Under the pieces are notes generated by a model, which ran no database searches, was not told the origin of the DNA, and was given only the letters and a program-made list of their open reading frames with translations. Made by a program: the position numbers and the translations under genes. From contig CALSNA010000002.1 in NCBI GenBank assembly GCA_943787595.1, positions 246,467 through 310,466 on the forward strand: a stretch of 64,000 nucleotides of DNA, in the 5' to 3' direction. This DNA comes from an uncultured Pseudomonadales bacterium (lineage in GTDB: Bacteria; Pseudomonadota; Gammaproteobacteria; Pseudomonadales; Balneatricaceae). Below are positions 1 to 9,894 of the stretch, one piece after another (position 1 is the stretch's first letter; each line of letters begins with the position of its first letter).

Positions 1-229
1 TAGCAGAGAATTCGCCCAGTTTGTGGCCAACCATGTCTTCAGTTACAAATACGGGGACATGTTGGCGCCCGTTATGAATTGCAATTGTCAACCCGACAAA
101 ATTTGGAAATATAGTGGATCGACGCGACCAGGTTTTAATTGGACGCCGATCTTTGTTTGCAACTGCAAATTCGATCTTTCTCATTAGGTGAAGATCAATA
201 AAGGGACCTTTCTTCAGTGAACGTGGCAC
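1..229 (-). CDS. rpsS: 30S ribosomal protein S19 (partial, 3' end outside window)
   Basis: S19 binds 16S rRNA in the head of the 30S subunit with S13. About 76 codons are visible, beginning [16 protein letters not shown] and containing the family segments [17 protein letters not shown] and [10 protein letters not shown] and the end VGHKLGEF. I chose the GTG at 229 because GAGGA lies 7 nt upstream and the product then begins like the usual [14 protein letters not shown] two codons earlier would be too close to the ribosome binding site. It follows rplB in the S10 operon; the last residues lie beyond base 1. Confidence 0.93.
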   Translation of the reverse strand, partial: MPRSLKKGPFIDLHLMRKIEFAVANKDRRPIKTWSRRSTIFPNFVGLTIAIHNGRQHVPVFVTEDMVGHKLGEFSA

Positions 230-250
230 AGCCAATTCCTCAAATTTAAA

Positions 251-1078
251 TTACTTGGCATTGCGGCGACGGATAATAAGATTGTCCGCACGCTTATTTT
301 TACGAGTTTTGTGACCCTTTGTAGGGTTACCCCAAGGCGATACTGGATGACGCCCACCTGACGTACGTCCTTCACCTCCACCATGAGGGTGGTCAACTGG
401 ATTCATGGCAACACCACGCACAGTGGGTCTGACGCCACGCCAACGCTTGGCACCCGCTTTACCCAGGGAACGCAGATTATTCTCACTATTGCTAACTTCA
501 CCTAGAGTAGCTCGACACTCACTGCGAACCTTGCGAATTTCGCCAGAACGCAGACGCAGTGTGGCATATTCACCTTCGCGAGCAACTAATTGCACAGCAG
601 AACCAGCGGCGCGGGCCATTTGAGCCCCCTTACCAAGCTTCATTTCAACACAATGAACAACACTACCAACAGGAATGTTACGCAATGGCAAAGTATTACC
701 TGGTTTAATAGGCGCTTCAGCACCTGATTGAACACTGTCGTTAACTTTCATACCCTTAACAGCAATAATATATCGGCGTTCGCCGTCAGAATAACGCAAG
801 AGGGCAATATTGGCGGACCGGTTTGGATCATACTCCAGACGCTCAACTACAGCTGGGACACTATCTTTACTGCGGCGAAAGTCAATTACCCGGTAGTGTT
901 GCTTGTGACCACCGCCAATATGGCGGGTTGTAATGCGGCCATTATTATTACGACCACCAGACTTGGACTTTTTTTCTAGCAAAGGAGCGTGAGGCTTACC
1001 TTTATGCAAATCATTGTGCACAACCTTTACCAAATGACGGCGACCCGGAGAAGTTGGCTTACATTTAACTACAGACAT
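251..1078 (-). CDS. rplB: 50S ribosomal protein L2
   Basis: L2 is a primary 23S rRNA binder near the peptidyl transferase centre and bridges the subunits. The 275 residues match the usual length. The C-terminal signature with [16 protein letters not shown] and the conserved [12 protein letters not shown] segment are intact, as are the basic N-terminus and the [15 protein letters not shown] core. An AAGGAGA ribosome binding site precedes the ATG. It lies 12 bp after rplW and 21 bp before rpsS, so it is co-transcribed in the S10 operon. No abnormal feature was seen. Confidence 0.97.
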   Translation of the reverse strand: MSVVKCKPTSPGRRHLVKVVHNDLHKGKPHAPLLEKKSKSGGRNNNGRITTRHIGGGHKQHYRVIDFRRSKDSVPAVVERLEYDPNRSANIALLRYSDGERRYIIAVKGMKVNDSVQSGAEAPIKPGNTLPLRNIPVGSVVHCVEMKLGKGAQMARAAGSAVQLVAREGEYATLRLRSGEIRKVRSECRATLGEVSNSENNLRSLGKAGAKRWRGVRPTVRGVAMNPVDHPHGGGEGRTSGGRHPVSPWGNPTKGHKTRKNKRADNLIIRRRNAK

Positions 1079-1090
1079 GTTGCAATCTCC

Positions 1091-1384
1091 TTAATTGCTC
1101 ATGAAATCAATATCATGGCCTGCAGCTAGCCGTACGTAGGCCTTGCGAATGCTGTTGCGCTGACCAGTACCAAAACGGTTTCGCTTAGTTTTACCCTTGA
1201 CATTGAGCACTTGAACTGAATCAACCTTAACCGAAAATAATTGCTCCACTGCTTGCTTTATCTCTAGCTTGGTTACATCAGGGGCGATACGAAACACTAC
1301 CTGTCCATTGTCATCAGCAACAACAGTTGCTTTTTCAGACACATGAGCACCTAACAAAACTTTGAAGATGCGTTCCTGATTCAT
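1091..1384 (-). CDS. rplW: 50S ribosomal protein L23
   Basis: L23 sits at the peptide exit tunnel and docks trigger factor and SRP. The 97-residue product begins [19 protein letters not shown] and contains the family's [10 protein letters not shown] loop, which inserts into rRNA. I place the start at the ATG at 1384, which overlaps the rplD stop by 4 bp (ATGA) and has GAGGAG 8 nt upstream; a start three codons earlier is less likely. The overlap implies translational coupling to rplD. Confidence 0.96.
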   Translation of the reverse strand: MNQERIFKVLLGAHVSEKATVVADDNGQVVFRIAPDVTKLEIKQAVEQLFSVKVDSVQVLNVKGKTKRNRFGTGQRNSIRKAYVRLAAGHDIDFMSN

Positions 1385-1986
1385 GCCAGCCACTCCTCAA
1401 TCTGTTTCAATGCAGGCACAGTCATAACCACCTTTGTGTTGGCTATTAAACTCACCGGATTAACACTAACAGCATCAACCACACTTACCTTGGGAATGTT
1501 GCGAGAGGCCAAATAAAGGTCCTGACCAATACTGTCAGTTACCACCAGTGCATCCACTAGACCCAACTCAGTCATTTTGGCTAACATCGCTTTGGTTCTT
1601 GCTGCCGCTACTGTGAAAGCTTCAACAACCAAAAGCCGCTCTTGGCGTACCAACTCTGATAGTATACAGCGCATTGCTGCCCGGTACATTTTGCGATTTA
1701 CTTTTTGACTATGATCTTGCGGCCGTGCAGCAAAGGCGCGACCACCACCAACCCAGATAGGGCTACAGATGGTACCTGCACGAGCACGACCAGTACCCTT
1801 TTGGCGCCATGGTTTACGGCCTCCACCCCTAACTTCAGAGCGGTTTTTCTGCTTTCGAGTACCCTGGCGCGAACCGGCCAGATAAGCGTTAACAACCTGG
1901 TGCACCAGCGGCTCATTAAATTCACGACCAAAGGCTTCTTCAGACACTTCAATGCCACCCTTGGTATCGGCAAGGTTTAAATTCAT
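1381..1986 (-). CDS. rplD: 50S ribosomal protein L4
   Basis: L4 is an early 23S rRNA binder with a loop in the exit tunnel. In E. coli it also represses the S10 operon by acting on the leader RNA. The 201-residue protein has the tunnel-loop segment with [19 protein letters not shown]. The start at 1986 ([11 protein letters not shown]) has GAGGAGA a few bases upstream; the open frame extends 17 codons further but without a better site. It lies 10 bp after rplC. Whether the autoregulatory leader is conserved was not established. Confidence 0.96.
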   Translation of the reverse strand: MNLNLADTKGGIEVSEEAFGREFNEPLVHQVVNAYLAGSRQGTRKQKNRSEVRGGGRKPWRQKGTGRARAGTICSPIWVGGGRAFAARPQDHSQKVNRKMYRAAMRCILSELVRQERLLVVEAFTVAAARTKAMLAKMTELGLVDALVVTDSIGQDLYLASRNIPKVSVVDAVSVNPVSLIANTKVVMTVPALKQIEEWLA

Positions 1987-1996
1987 TATGATCTCC

Positions 1997-2644
1997 TCAC
2001 ATCCCTTGCCGGCGCATCTTGACGGCAGGCTTAACAATTACGTTACCGCCGGCAGAACCAGGAACCGCACCTTTCACTAACAGCAAATTACGCTCAACAT
2101 CAACGCGCACAATTTCCAAGGATTGTGTCGTAACTGTTGCAGAACCCATATGCCCAGCCATCTTTTTGCCTTTCCAGACACGACCAGGAGTCTGACACTG
2201 GCCAGTTGAACCGAGAGCTCGGTGGGAAACGGAATTGCCGTGGGTTGCATCCTGCATATGGAAGTTCCAGCGCTTGACGCCACCCTGAAAGCCTTTACCT
2301 TTAGACTGGCCTGTTACATCAATTTTTTGTCCAACACTGAAACGCTTGATCGAAAGCTGATCACCAACGGAAACTTGCTCGTCATCAGTGTTACGAAATT
2401 CCCACAGACCACGACCCACTTCAGTACCTGCCTTAGCATATTGACCTGTTATAGCTTTATTAACCCGACTAGGATGGCGTGAGCCTGTAGTAACCTGAAC
2501 TGCAGGATAGCCATCAGTTTCTACAGTTTTGACTTGAGTCACATTGTTAAGGTCTATTTCGATGACGGTGACTGGCACAGAAGCACCTGCTTCGGTGAAT
2601 ACACGGGTCATACCCGCCTTACGTCCGACTAATCCAATAGCCAT
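1997..2644 (-). CDS. rplC: 50S ribosomal protein L3
   Basis: L3 is one of the first proteins bound to 23S rRNA and reaches towards the peptidyl transferase centre. The 215-residue product begins [20 protein letters not shown] and holds the conserved [16 protein letters not shown] and [26 protein letters not shown] segments, including the Gln that is methylated by PrmB in E. coli. It lies between rpsJ and rplD in the standard S10 order. No anomaly was seen. Confidence 0.96.
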   Translation of the reverse strand: MAIGLVGRKAGMTRVFTEAGASVPVTVIEIDLNNVTQVKTVETDGYPAVQVTTGSRHPSRVNKAITGQYAKAGTEVGRGLWEFRNTDDEQVSVGDQLSIKRFSVGQKIDVTGQSKGKGFQGGVKRWNFHMQDATHGNSVSHRALGSTGQCQTPGRVWKGKKMAGHMGSATVTTQSLEIVRVDVERNLLLVKGAVPGSAGGNVIVKPAVKMRRQGM

Positions 2645-2778
2645 TTTGTTACCTCAAATTGCCAGTTATGCACGGGACTGTTCACCCTCTATGGTTATCG
2701 CTGCACGATATTACATGATAATTATATTTGCATGATTATGGCGTTGCCACGCCGACTCTCTAGAGAGTACTAATTCAA

Positions 2779-3108
<330 letters not shown>

Positions 3109-3194
3109 TTAAATCGTTTAGCATACCTGCTAGATCGCCCTTGACCGTATCAAATTACACTATGGACTATCAGCTTGATTTCGAAGGGTACGAG

Positions 3195-3223
3195 ATTGTA
3201 CGCGATCAAAATTTTGTAAGCAA
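3195..3223 (-). promoter_or_regulatory. Candidate sigma-70 promoter of the S10 operon
   Basis: On the minus strand TTGCTT (3223-3218) and TACAAT (3200-3195) are separated by 17 bp. The -10 box matches consensus at five of six positions and the -35 box at three of six. The predicted transcript has a leader of roughly 95 nt before rpsJ. It is the best match in the 500-bp gap between rpsJ and ilvE. The rest of that gap (3224-3596) is AT-rich and shows no gene I could support. Confidence 0.5.
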
Positions 3224-3596
3224 GTGCCATAATGAATATTGTTAATCTAAAGCACTTATATTTTCTTTTTAATTTGTAATCGCAATGACATAGTCAGTCA
3301 CCACCTTTATCTTATATATCTTCTTTATCTACAGTTTGGTCTAACTTAGCATAGCTTTACCTGAGATAAGTAAATTTATGCAAAAATATTGCATTTACCA
3401 ATGCAGCGTTAAAATTCAGGACCTCACAGAGAATCAATAAATTCTAATTGAGCTTAACCTGTGAATATAGAGGGATAGTTTAAGTATGTGCCTATTGCCT
3501 ATTTTTAACACTATCCGCGGCATTTTTTACAGAACTTTTGAGTAATTATAAGAGAAAATAACGTATTCATAGGATTTTACTAAATCGAAATATAAA

Positions 3597-4592
3597 TCAA
3601 ATGGTTGTCAACCAACCGTAAGAATCAGAAGTTTCACCCCACTGAATGGCATTGAGAGCTTGTCGCAGTTTGCGGGTTATTGGTCCCTCATTGCCCGCGC
3701 CTACGGTAATTTCCTGACCTTGGTAGATTAAAGTGCCAACTGGAGCTAATACTGCTGCAGTACCTGACAGAGCTGCTTCTGCGTTGGGCTTAGTGACTCG
3801 CTCAATGAGTTCGGCTACGCTTAATGTACGTTCGGAGATATTCATGCCCAGATCACGCGCTAGAGTCAGTACTGAATCGCGAGTAATTCCATGTAAGAAG
3901 GTATGATCTAGGGCTTTAGTGATGATTTCATTTCCGTCTATCAGGATAAAATTAGCAGCACCAGTTTCTTGTACATCACCATCAGGACAAAATAATACTT
4001 GATCAGCCTGACTCGTCTGCTTGGCAGCTGTTATAAGGCCCAAAGCGCTAGCGTAGTTGCCGCCTGTCTTAACCATGCCCATATGTGGTGCACAGCGTAC
4101 TTTATCGACTTCTAACAACAAACGCAGGGCACTGCTGTCTACGGAGAAATAAGCACCTACGGGGGACAATAACACAAAAAATGTGGAAGTCATTGATGCA
4201 ACTGCTGCCTTGCCAATTGCAGGTTCAGTACCCATATGGGTGGGTCTGATGTACATTGAACCCGGAGGTTTAGGCACAGCAGTGGAGAAACGTCTAACAA
4301 TATCGATCACCATTTTGCGAGTCAGTTCAGGATCAATTTCTGGTAACGACATTTTTTTACTGCTTTGTTGCATCCGCGCGATACTGGTGTCAAGGCGAAA
4401 TATTTTGACACTGCCATCAGCATGACGGAAAGCTTTCAAACCTTCAAAGCAAGTGCTGGCATAATGTAAAACATGGGCTGCTGGGTGTATGCTGATACGT
4501 TCACTGGGAACCAACTCTGGAGTGCTCCAACTGACACCGTCAAAGTGAGTCAGAATCATTTCCGGGGTAAACACAGTTCCAAAAGACGTCAT
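3597..4592 (-). CDS. ilvE: Branched-chain amino acid aminotransferase
   Basis: This PLP enzyme interconverts leucine, isoleucine and valine with their 2-oxo acids, using glutamate/2-oxoglutarate, in the cytosol. The 331-residue protein has the longer (group II) branched-chain aminotransferase architecture: HVLHYASTCFEGLKAFR near the N-terminus, MYIRPTHMGTEP, and the Schiff-base lysine in MVKTGGNYASA. The start at 4592 has AGGAGA 5 nt upstream; an in-frame start 14 codons earlier lacks a good site. It is transcribed in the same direction as hinT, 29 bp downstream of it, so the two probably form an operon. Confidence 0.92.
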   Translation of the reverse strand: MTSFGTVFTPEMILTHFDGVSWSTPELVPSERISIHPAAHVLHYASTCFEGLKAFRHADGSVKIFRLDTSIARMQQSSKKMSLPEIDPELTRKMVIDIVRRFSTAVPKPPGSMYIRPTHMGTEPAIGKAAVASMTSTFFVLLSPVGAYFSVDSSALRLLLEVDKVRCAPHMGMVKTGGNYASALGLITAAKQTSQADQVLFCPDGDVQETGAANFILIDGNEIITKALDHTFLHGITRDSVLTLARDLGMNISERTLSVAELIERVTKPNAEAALSGTAAVLAPVGTLIYQGQEITVGAGNEGPITRKLRQALNAIQWGETSDSYGWLTTI

Positions 4593-4621
4593 AAAATTCT
4601 CCTGAATCATCTTAGACTGAA

Positions 4622-4951
4622 CTATAGCTTGCATCCACCAAGCAGATGCAGGTGAATATGATAGATTTCCTGGCCACCATCAGCATTACAGTGCATTTTG
4701 ATTTGATAACCACTTTCAGCTATTCCAGCCTGGCGCGCTAATTTAGCTGCAGTCAGCAACATATGCCCAAGCAGTTCCTGTTCTGCAACAGTAGCATCAT
4801 TAAGAGTTGCGATGGGTTGCTTAGGGATCACCAAGTAATGTATTGGCGCCTTAGGAAAAACATCCTTAAAAGCCAACACTCTATCATCTTCATAAACAAT
4901 ATCAGCGTCGATTTCACCACGAATAATTCTACCAAATATGGTGTCACCCAT
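4622..4951 (-). CDS. hinT: HIT-family purine nucleoside phosphoramidase (HinT-like)
   Basis: HinT proteins hydrolyse adenosine and guanosine phosphoramidates and act on aminoacyl-adenylates. The 109-residue product starts MGDTIFGRIIRGEIDADIVYEDD, has the FPKAPIHYLVIPK strand, and ends with the catalytic triad HIHLHLLGG. The start at 4951 has a GGGAG site; nine extra upstream codons are open. It precedes ilvE by 29 bp. The family identity is certain; the physiological substrate is not. Confidence 0.9.
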   Translation of the reverse strand: MGDTIFGRIIRGEIDADIVYEDDRVLAFKDVFPKAPIHYLVIPKQPIATLNDATVAEQELLGHMLLTAAKLARQAGIAESGYQIKMHCNADGGQEIYHIHLHLLGGCKL

Positions 4952-5064
4952 AAGCTGCTCTCCCTTCTTATCAAGCAACAGCGCAACAGCACCGTATGTA
5001 CTAGTCCAGATCGGTCATAAAATTGCTATAGTGATAGTTTTTTTACGGATCACATTTGATCCGA

Positions 5065-5268
5065 TTAAAGTACGGTCGACTTAGTCGAAATTTTTTGTGT
5101 CGCCAGCGTTAAAAACTTACCGTGTTCCATCACCATAGGTAATTGATGATTATTAGTCACCTCCAACAGGGAGGTGACGCATTTCACAGAGAGTATTGTA
5201 ATGTAGTAATTTATTGCTAACGGATTGATTGTATCACTTTTTTTAGTTTTTTTTGCACTGCTGGTCAT
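5065..5268 (-). CDS. Short open frame of unknown function (uncertain)
   Basis: A 67-codon frame beginning MTSSAKKTKKSDTINPLA lies in the 474-bp gap between hinT and purH. It has no recognised domain, and the C-terminal half is only loosely reminiscent of small haem-uptake peptides, which is not enough to name it. A perfect 9-bp inverted repeat falls inside it. It may be a non-coding stretch or the remains of a small gene. The rest of the gap (4952-5064, 5269-5425) shows nothing I can support. Confidence 0.2.
   Translation of the reverse strand: MTSSAKKTKKSDTINPLAINYYITILSVKCVTSLLEVTNNHQLPMVMEHGKFLTLATQKISTKSTVL
5156..5178. repeat. 9-bp perfect inverted repeat carrying a full Shine-Dalgarno sequence
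   Basis: GTCACCTCC and GGAGGTGAC are separated by 5 nt. In either transcript GGAGGUGA, the perfect complement of the 16S rRNA 3' end, would pair with its own anti-SD copy in a hairpin. No T-run follows on either strand, so it is not a standard terminator. On the minus strand a short frame starting MVMEHGKF begins about 20 nt beyond it. Confidence 0.45.
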
Positions 5269-5425
5269 AACTAACTATCTGATAACAAAGCAGTCATGGA
5301 AAACCAATGAAGCTTGCTTTTCTCATACAGCACTTGAAATCTAAAAGCCAGGGTTAAACGGTAAGTTTTACAGTTACGGCCCGAGGTGTAAGATAATTAA
5401 TACATTAATCTAAGACAATCCTTAT

Positions 5426-6982
5426 TTAATGACGAAAATGCCTCATGTTGGTGAAGATCATAGCCATGCCATGCTCATCGGCAGCTGCAATAATTTCAGC
5501 ATCTCGCTTGGATCCACCAGGCTGGATAATGGCAGTCACGCCCATTGCTGCAATTGCATCAATACTATCTCTGAAGGGTAAAAATGCATCCGACGCCATT
5601 ACTGAACCAGCTAGATTTAAATGTAAATCTGCAGCCTTGGTGGCAGCAATTTTGGCACTGTCAATGCGGCTCATCTGCCCTGCTCCAATACCCATGGTCT
5701 TTCCATTACGACAATAAACAATGGCATTAGATTTGACATATTTGACAACTTTCCAAGCAAACTGGAGATCTAATGCTTCCGCTTTCGTTGGCAAACGTTG
5801 GCTAACCAGTTTCAGACCTGCTGCGTTAGTCTGAACTGAGTCACGCTCCTGTATGAGCAGACCACCAGTCACTTTCTTGTGATCAAGCTCTGTCAATGCA
5901 TGGGTCAATAGATCACCACAACTTAAGACTCTTAGGTTCGCTTTGTGAATAAGGACTTGGGCAGCATCTGGAGTGATCTCAGGGGCAATAATAACCTCCA
6001 CAAACTGTTGGTCAATAATACATTGGGCTGTCCTGGCATCAAGCTTAAAATTAAAAGCGATAATACCACCGAAGGATGAATCTGGGTCAGTCTGGTAAGC
6101 CTTTGTGTAAGCTTCAGTAATATTATCCGCAATTGCAACTCCACAGGGATTAGCATGCTTAACAATGACACAGGCAGGTTCATGAAACGTTTTGACACAC
6201 TCTAAGGCAGCATCTGCATCAACAATATTATTAAATGACATCGCTTTACCCTGCAATTGTCGGGCAGTAGCAATACTAGCTTGTTTGGCTTCATGTTCAA
6301 CATAGAAGGCGGCCTGTTGATGCGGGTTTTCCCCATAACGCATATCTTTGGCTTTGACTAGCTGAGTATTATAAAAGTGAGGAAATTTACTACCTTGGCG
6401 ACCTAAATAATTGGCAATTGCTCCATCATATTGGGCGGTATGTGCAAATGCCTGACAAGCCAGTTCAAAGCGACGGGCTTGACTAAGACCACCGTGTTGT
6501 TCAATGTCCGCCAGCACTGCAGTATAATCTGAATTGTTCACCACAACCGTTACAGCGGCATAGTTCTTGGCTGCAGATCTGATCATGGCGGGCCCGCCAA
6601 TATCAATATGTTCAATGGCCGTGGCCAGATCACATTCGGATTTAACGATGGCCTGCTGGAATGGATATAGATTGACCACTACCAAGTCAATAGTACAGAT
6701 CCCGTGCATTGCCATGCTCACCTTGTCTTGGCCTCGACGAGCCAAGATGCCTCCATGAATTTTAGGATGCAGCGTTTTCAACCGACCCGACATAAGTTCT
6801 GGAAAATCAGTGTAAGCAGATACATCAACGATCGCAATACCATGAGCCCGCAGCAGTTGGCTGGTACCACCTGTGGACAAAATTTCGATTTCCAACTGCT
6901 GCAGTTTAACTGCCAGTTCAACGACACCGGTTTTGTCTGACACACTAATAAGTGCCCGGCTTATGGGAACGCTATCAACCAT
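5426..6982 (-). CDS. purH: Bifunctional AICAR transformylase / IMP cyclohydrolase
   Basis: PurH catalyses the last two steps of de novo IMP synthesis, formylating AICAR with 10-formyl-THF and closing the ring. The N-terminal IMP cyclohydrolase domain begins [15 protein letters not shown]; the C-terminal transformylase domain carries [22 protein letters not shown] (catalytic Lys-His) and GIGAGQMSR. Length from the chosen ATG is 518 residues, near the usual 525-530. The start at 6982 has a weak AAGG upstream; twelve further codons are open. It follows fis by about 57 bp, the fis-purH pairing seen in Pseudomonas-type genomes. Confidence 0.95.
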   Translation of the reverse strand: MVDSVPISRALISVSDKTGVVELAVKLQQLEIEILSTGGTSQLLRAHGIAIVDVSAYTDFPELMSGRLKTLHPKIHGGILARRGQDKVSMAMHGICTIDLVVVNLYPFQQAIVKSECDLATAIEHIDIGGPAMIRSAAKNYAAVTVVVNNSDYTAVLADIEQHGGLSQARRFELACQAFAHTAQYDGAIANYLGRQGSKFPHFYNTQLVKAKDMRYGENPHQQAAFYVEHEAKQASIATARQLQGKAMSFNNIVDADAALECVKTFHEPACVIVKHANPCGVAIADNITEAYTKAYQTDPDSSFGGIIAFNFKLDARTAQCIIDQQFVEVIIAPEITPDAAQVLIHKANLRVLSCGDLLTHALTELDHKKVTGGLLIQERDSVQTNAAGLKLVSQRLPTKAEALDLQFAWKVVKYVKSNAIVYCRNGKTMGIGAGQMSRIDSAKIAATKAADLHLNLAGSVMASDAFLPFRDSIDAIAAMGVTAIIQPGGSKRDAEIIAAADEHGMAMIFTNMRHFRH

Positions 6983-7039
6983 TAGTAGCAATACCTTTGA
7001 CAGAGTCCTAACAAGCACCTAAAGATAATGCTAAACCGC

Positions 7040-7357
7040 TTAAAGCAAATCATATTCCTTTAGCTTCTTCCGCAAAGTGCCACGATTCAAACCCAAAAGT
7101 TCAGCAGCCTTGGTCTGGTTGTGCTGTGTATGACGTAAAGTGCATAGCAGCAGTGGCTTCTCAACCTGTTGCAAGACCAAGGCATAGAGATCAGTGGTGG
7201 ACTGTCCCTCCAACTCGATAAAATAAGTCGTTAGTGATTGTTCTACACATTCCCTGAGGGTTTGCCGAGGCAGTAATTGATCAGACATTATAATAAATTG
7301 TTCAATATCGTTATGCCCGCTGCTGGCAGTTGGGAAGCTACTGTTTATACCAGTCAT
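7040..7357 (-). CDS. fis: DNA-binding protein Fis
   Basis: Fis is a nucleoid protein that bends DNA and activates stable RNA promoters. The C-terminal ~65 residues hold the family helix-turn-helix, NQTKAAELLGLNRGTLRKKLKEYDLL, close to E. coli Fis. The N-terminus is poorly conserved and no candidate start (7387, 7357, 7288) has a clear ribosome binding site. I chose 7357 for a ~105-residue product like that of Pseudomonas. dusB, which precedes fis in many gammaproteobacteria, is absent; a broken prmA lies upstream instead. Confidence 0.88.
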   Translation of the reverse strand: MTGINSSFPTASSGHNDIEQFIIMSDQLLPRQTLRECVEQSLTTYFIELEGQSTTDLYALVLQQVEKPLLLCTLRHTQHNQTKAAELLGLNRGTLRKKLKEYDLL

Positions 7358-7537
7358 TGTGGCGGGCGAGTTAGGTTCGTTAAACACATACTGCTATAAC
7401 ACAGCTTTGTGAAACACCACTAATTAACGGCGTAAAGGTAACATAAAAGCCGGCTCTAGTCTGGTGCAATTATCATTTTACATATTTTTGGATGACCTAA
7501 AATATCAATATCACGCCTGCAAGATTACATAACCCAG

Positions 7538-7879
7538 CTAAATTTTACGAGCATCAATGCGAATCCACTCTGCTCGTTGGATCACATCGAATTCATCAAA
7601 CCAGGGTTAATAAGCGTTAATCACAGCATCGGCCTGATCATAAAGAATGCCAGATAGCCCACTGCTGTTGTCTGATCAGCCAAAGTAGTCACTAGTTTGA
7701 TCAGAGGTCCTGCTAGGGATATTGGCCAAGATAATGTGGGCGGGTTGCTGTGGTTCAAAGACTGGTTCATCTGCTCCATCAAACAGGTTCGAAGCTACTG
7801 CGACGCAGATCAATAAGAGCTGTTCAATGGGATCATCTAGGTTCAGTGTAGCAATGATGGTAAATTGTGTCCAAGGTAT
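7538..7879 (-). pseudogene. prmA: Ribosomal protein L11 methyltransferase remnant (prmA), internally deleted
   Basis: PrmA trimethylates ribosomal protein L11. Minus-strand translation from 7879 gives IPWTQFTIIATLNLDDP and then DEPVFEP, matching the PrmA N-terminus (E. coli begins MPWIQLKLNTTG and has DTPVFEP). About 10 codons later comes LANI, then in another frame LAGPLIKLVTTLADQ, then SGILYDQADAVINAY, a stop, and PWFDEFDVIQRAEWIRID, the PrmA C-terminus. The central SAM-binding region, well over 100 residues, is missing. The start codon is ATA, and there are at least two frameshifts and one in-frame TAA. The residues are clear, so the decay is fairly recent. Bases 7880-8238 upstream show no supported gene. 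Confidence 0.8.
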
Positions 7880-8238
7880 TATCCAAATTCCTCAGTTAAA
7901 TACACCTAGACTAATTTTTAGCATCAGGTTTTTCACCAGCAATAAAACATCTTCATCATAAAAAATTCATCTGTCATTATAATGCCAAAATAACTTCGGC
8001 ATGTTGTTCATCCATCAATGCTTAATCTAGATATTTCATACAGGGTACAATAATCAGAATTTTTACAGTTCAGTTGCTTTGAAAATACCATTTCGATTGG
8101 ATTCAAGCACAGTAAGTACGATGGCTGATAAAACATGCTGGTGCTACTTGACTGCTAATCACAGCGCTGAAAACTGCTGACGGGGATTCACAATTTATCC
8201 TGAGAAAATAAGGCGACTTACAGGGCATCTAGGGTTGT

Positions 8239-8958
8239 TCAAGACAATTTACGAGCGGCACAACAATCAAGTTGAGACACAGCAGCAGGTAGTTCAGAAA
8301 AATCATGGATCTCGGCATCAGGACGTTTTAGTCCTGGCCAAGCACACTCTTCTGGATTCATCCAGACACAGCGCATCCCTATTTCCTGTGCACCAAGCAC
8401 ATCGTGTTCTGGGTGGTCACCTACATGCACAACCTGATGTGGCTGCAACCCAGTATGATTTAGGACAGCATTAAACATGGCGCGATGCGGTTTAGCATAG
8501 CAGATGGCAGCTGCATTAAAGCTGAATTCAAATAAATGATCTAATCCAATATGCTTCAGATCAGCATTACCATTAGACAAAGTACCCAGACGATAATACT
8601 GTTGCAGATGATGCAGTGTGGATTCCACATGATCAAACAAAGCAACCTGATTTCGAGCAATAAAAAATATCTCGAAGGCCTGTGCTGCCAATTGCTCAGC
8701 TTGTGCACCCTGATATCCACTACGTTGCAGGCCCAGCAATAATAGAGCCTGACGAACCTGGCTAAGATCATGGCAAAGCTCAGGTTGGCAAGTCATCACT
8801 TCGTCCCGCAATGCATTGAGTCCATCTAAGTCAAACTGGGACGTAAATGCGGGTGCATGTTCCTGCAACCATTGCAACAATAAGCGGTTAGCACGCTGAA
8901 TGACCGGGGCAATGGGCCAAAAGGTATCATCCAGATCAAAAGTGATAGCCTGAATCAT
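8239..8958 (-). CDS. yigB: HAD-superfamily phosphatase, YigB-like
   Basis: In E. coli YigB dephosphorylates FMN in riboflavin metabolism. The 239-residue protein begins with HAD motif I (ITFDLDDTFWP), has motif II near TLSNGNADL, the motif III lysine in ICYAKPHRAMF, and motif IV in VVHVGDHPEHDVLGA. The ATG overlaps the xerC stop by 4 bp. The dapF-DUF484-xerC-yigB order is the same as in enterobacteria and Pseudomonas, which supports this subfamily over other HAD phosphatases. The substrate is inferred. Confidence 0.85.
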   Translation of the reverse strand: MIQAITFDLDDTFWPIAPVIQRANRLLLQWLQEHAPAFTSQFDLDGLNALRDEVMTCQPELCHDLSQVRQALLLLGLQRSGYQGAQAEQLAAQAFEIFFIARNQVALFDHVESTLHHLQQYYRLGTLSNGNADLKHIGLDHLFEFSFNAAAICYAKPHRAMFNAVLNHTGLQPHQVVHVGDHPEHDVLGAQEIGMRCVWMNPEECAWPGLKRPDAEIHDFSELPAAVSQLDCCAARKLS

Positions 8959-9884
8959 ATATCATTACCAGATTGCTCTGACTTCACGTTAGCACGTGGA
9001 TGGGTACGGTCATAGACCTGAGCCAGATGTTGGTAGTCCAGATGGGTATATACCTGAGTAGCACTGATATCGGCATGGCCAAGCAAGTCTTGCACAGCTC
9101 TCAGATCACCACTGGATTCAAGCATATGACTGGCAAATGAATGGCGCAGCATATGAGGGTGGAGATGCTGTCCGTGCAGGCCGGCATAACGTTGCATACG
9201 CTGCTGGACACTACGAGGACTCAGTCGTGCGCCATATCGTCCTACAAATAATGCCTGTTCGCCTTGGTCAGCCAACGCTGACCGATGAGTCAACCAACGC
9301 TGCAGTGCATTTTTAGCTTTTTTTCCCAAGGGTAACTGGCGAGTTTTTTTGCCTTTTCCGGTAACTTGCAGACTCAGATCTCGATAATCCAGATCTAGTA
9401 TATTTAAGCCAGTCAGTTCAGCTAGGCGCAAGCCAGATGAATAAACCAATTCGATTATAGCTCGATCACGACAGGCTAGTGGATTACTTTGATCCAACGG
9501 GGCATCCAACAGCCGACCCAATTGATCAACATCTAGAGTCCGGGGCAGCTTAGATGCACTTTTAGGGGCTTGGATACCAATAGCTGGGTTGTTTTTTAAG
9601 TGGCCTTGCTGAATTTTATGATTAAAGAAACTACGGCAGGTCGCCAAAAAGCGCTGCAAACTTCTTCCACTTAGCCCCTGGCGATGCGCATCTCTGACAC
9701 ACTGCAAAATGGTATCAGGACCAACCTGGTGCCATTGGTCTAGCTGTTCTATCACCATGGTAACGCTGAGACGCCGCAAATCGTACCGATAACCGTCTAT
9801 CGTATGGCGTGAATAGCAGCGCACTTGACCTAAGTAATACAAGAACTCAATGATATCCTGCTGCAAATTCGAGGTCATGGTCAT
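8955..9884 (-). CDS. xerC: Site-specific tyrosine recombinase XerC
   Basis: XerC with XerD resolves chromosome dimers at dif. The 309-residue product has an N-terminal core-binding domain (about 1-100) and a catalytic domain with all expected residues: Arg in SGLRLAEL, Lys in GKGKKTRQLPLG, HMLRHS (His and Arg), His in LLGHADISATQ, and the nucleophilic Tyr in VYTHLD. It lies 10 bp after the DUF484 gene and overlaps yigB by 4 bp. That context separates XerC from XerD and from phage integrases. Confidence 0.94.
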   Translation of the reverse strand: MTMTSNLQQDIIEFLYYLGQVRCYSRHTIDGYRYDLRRLSVTMVIEQLDQWHQVGPDTILQCVRDAHRQGLSGRSLQRFLATCRSFFNHKIQQGHLKNNPAIGIQAPKSASKLPRTLDVDQLGRLLDAPLDQSNPLACRDRAIIELVYSSGLRLAELTGLNILDLDYRDLSLQVTGKGKKTRQLPLGKKAKNALQRWLTHRSALADQGEQALFVGRYGARLSPRSVQQRMQRYAGLHGQHLHPHMLRHSFASHMLESSGDLRAVQDLLGHADISATQVYTHLDYQHLAQVYDRTHPRANVKSEQSGNDI

Positions 9885-9894
9885 ATTTGAACAT

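Noticed and set aside
5065..5268. Assignment of the small frame after hinT to the HemP haem-uptake family.
   Set aside because: Only a vague resemblance in the C-terminal half; the conserved HemP residues are not present.
8955..9884. Tyrosine recombinase as a phage or island integrase.
   Set aside because: Its place between the DUF484 gene and yigB, and its length, identify it as the housekeeping XerC.
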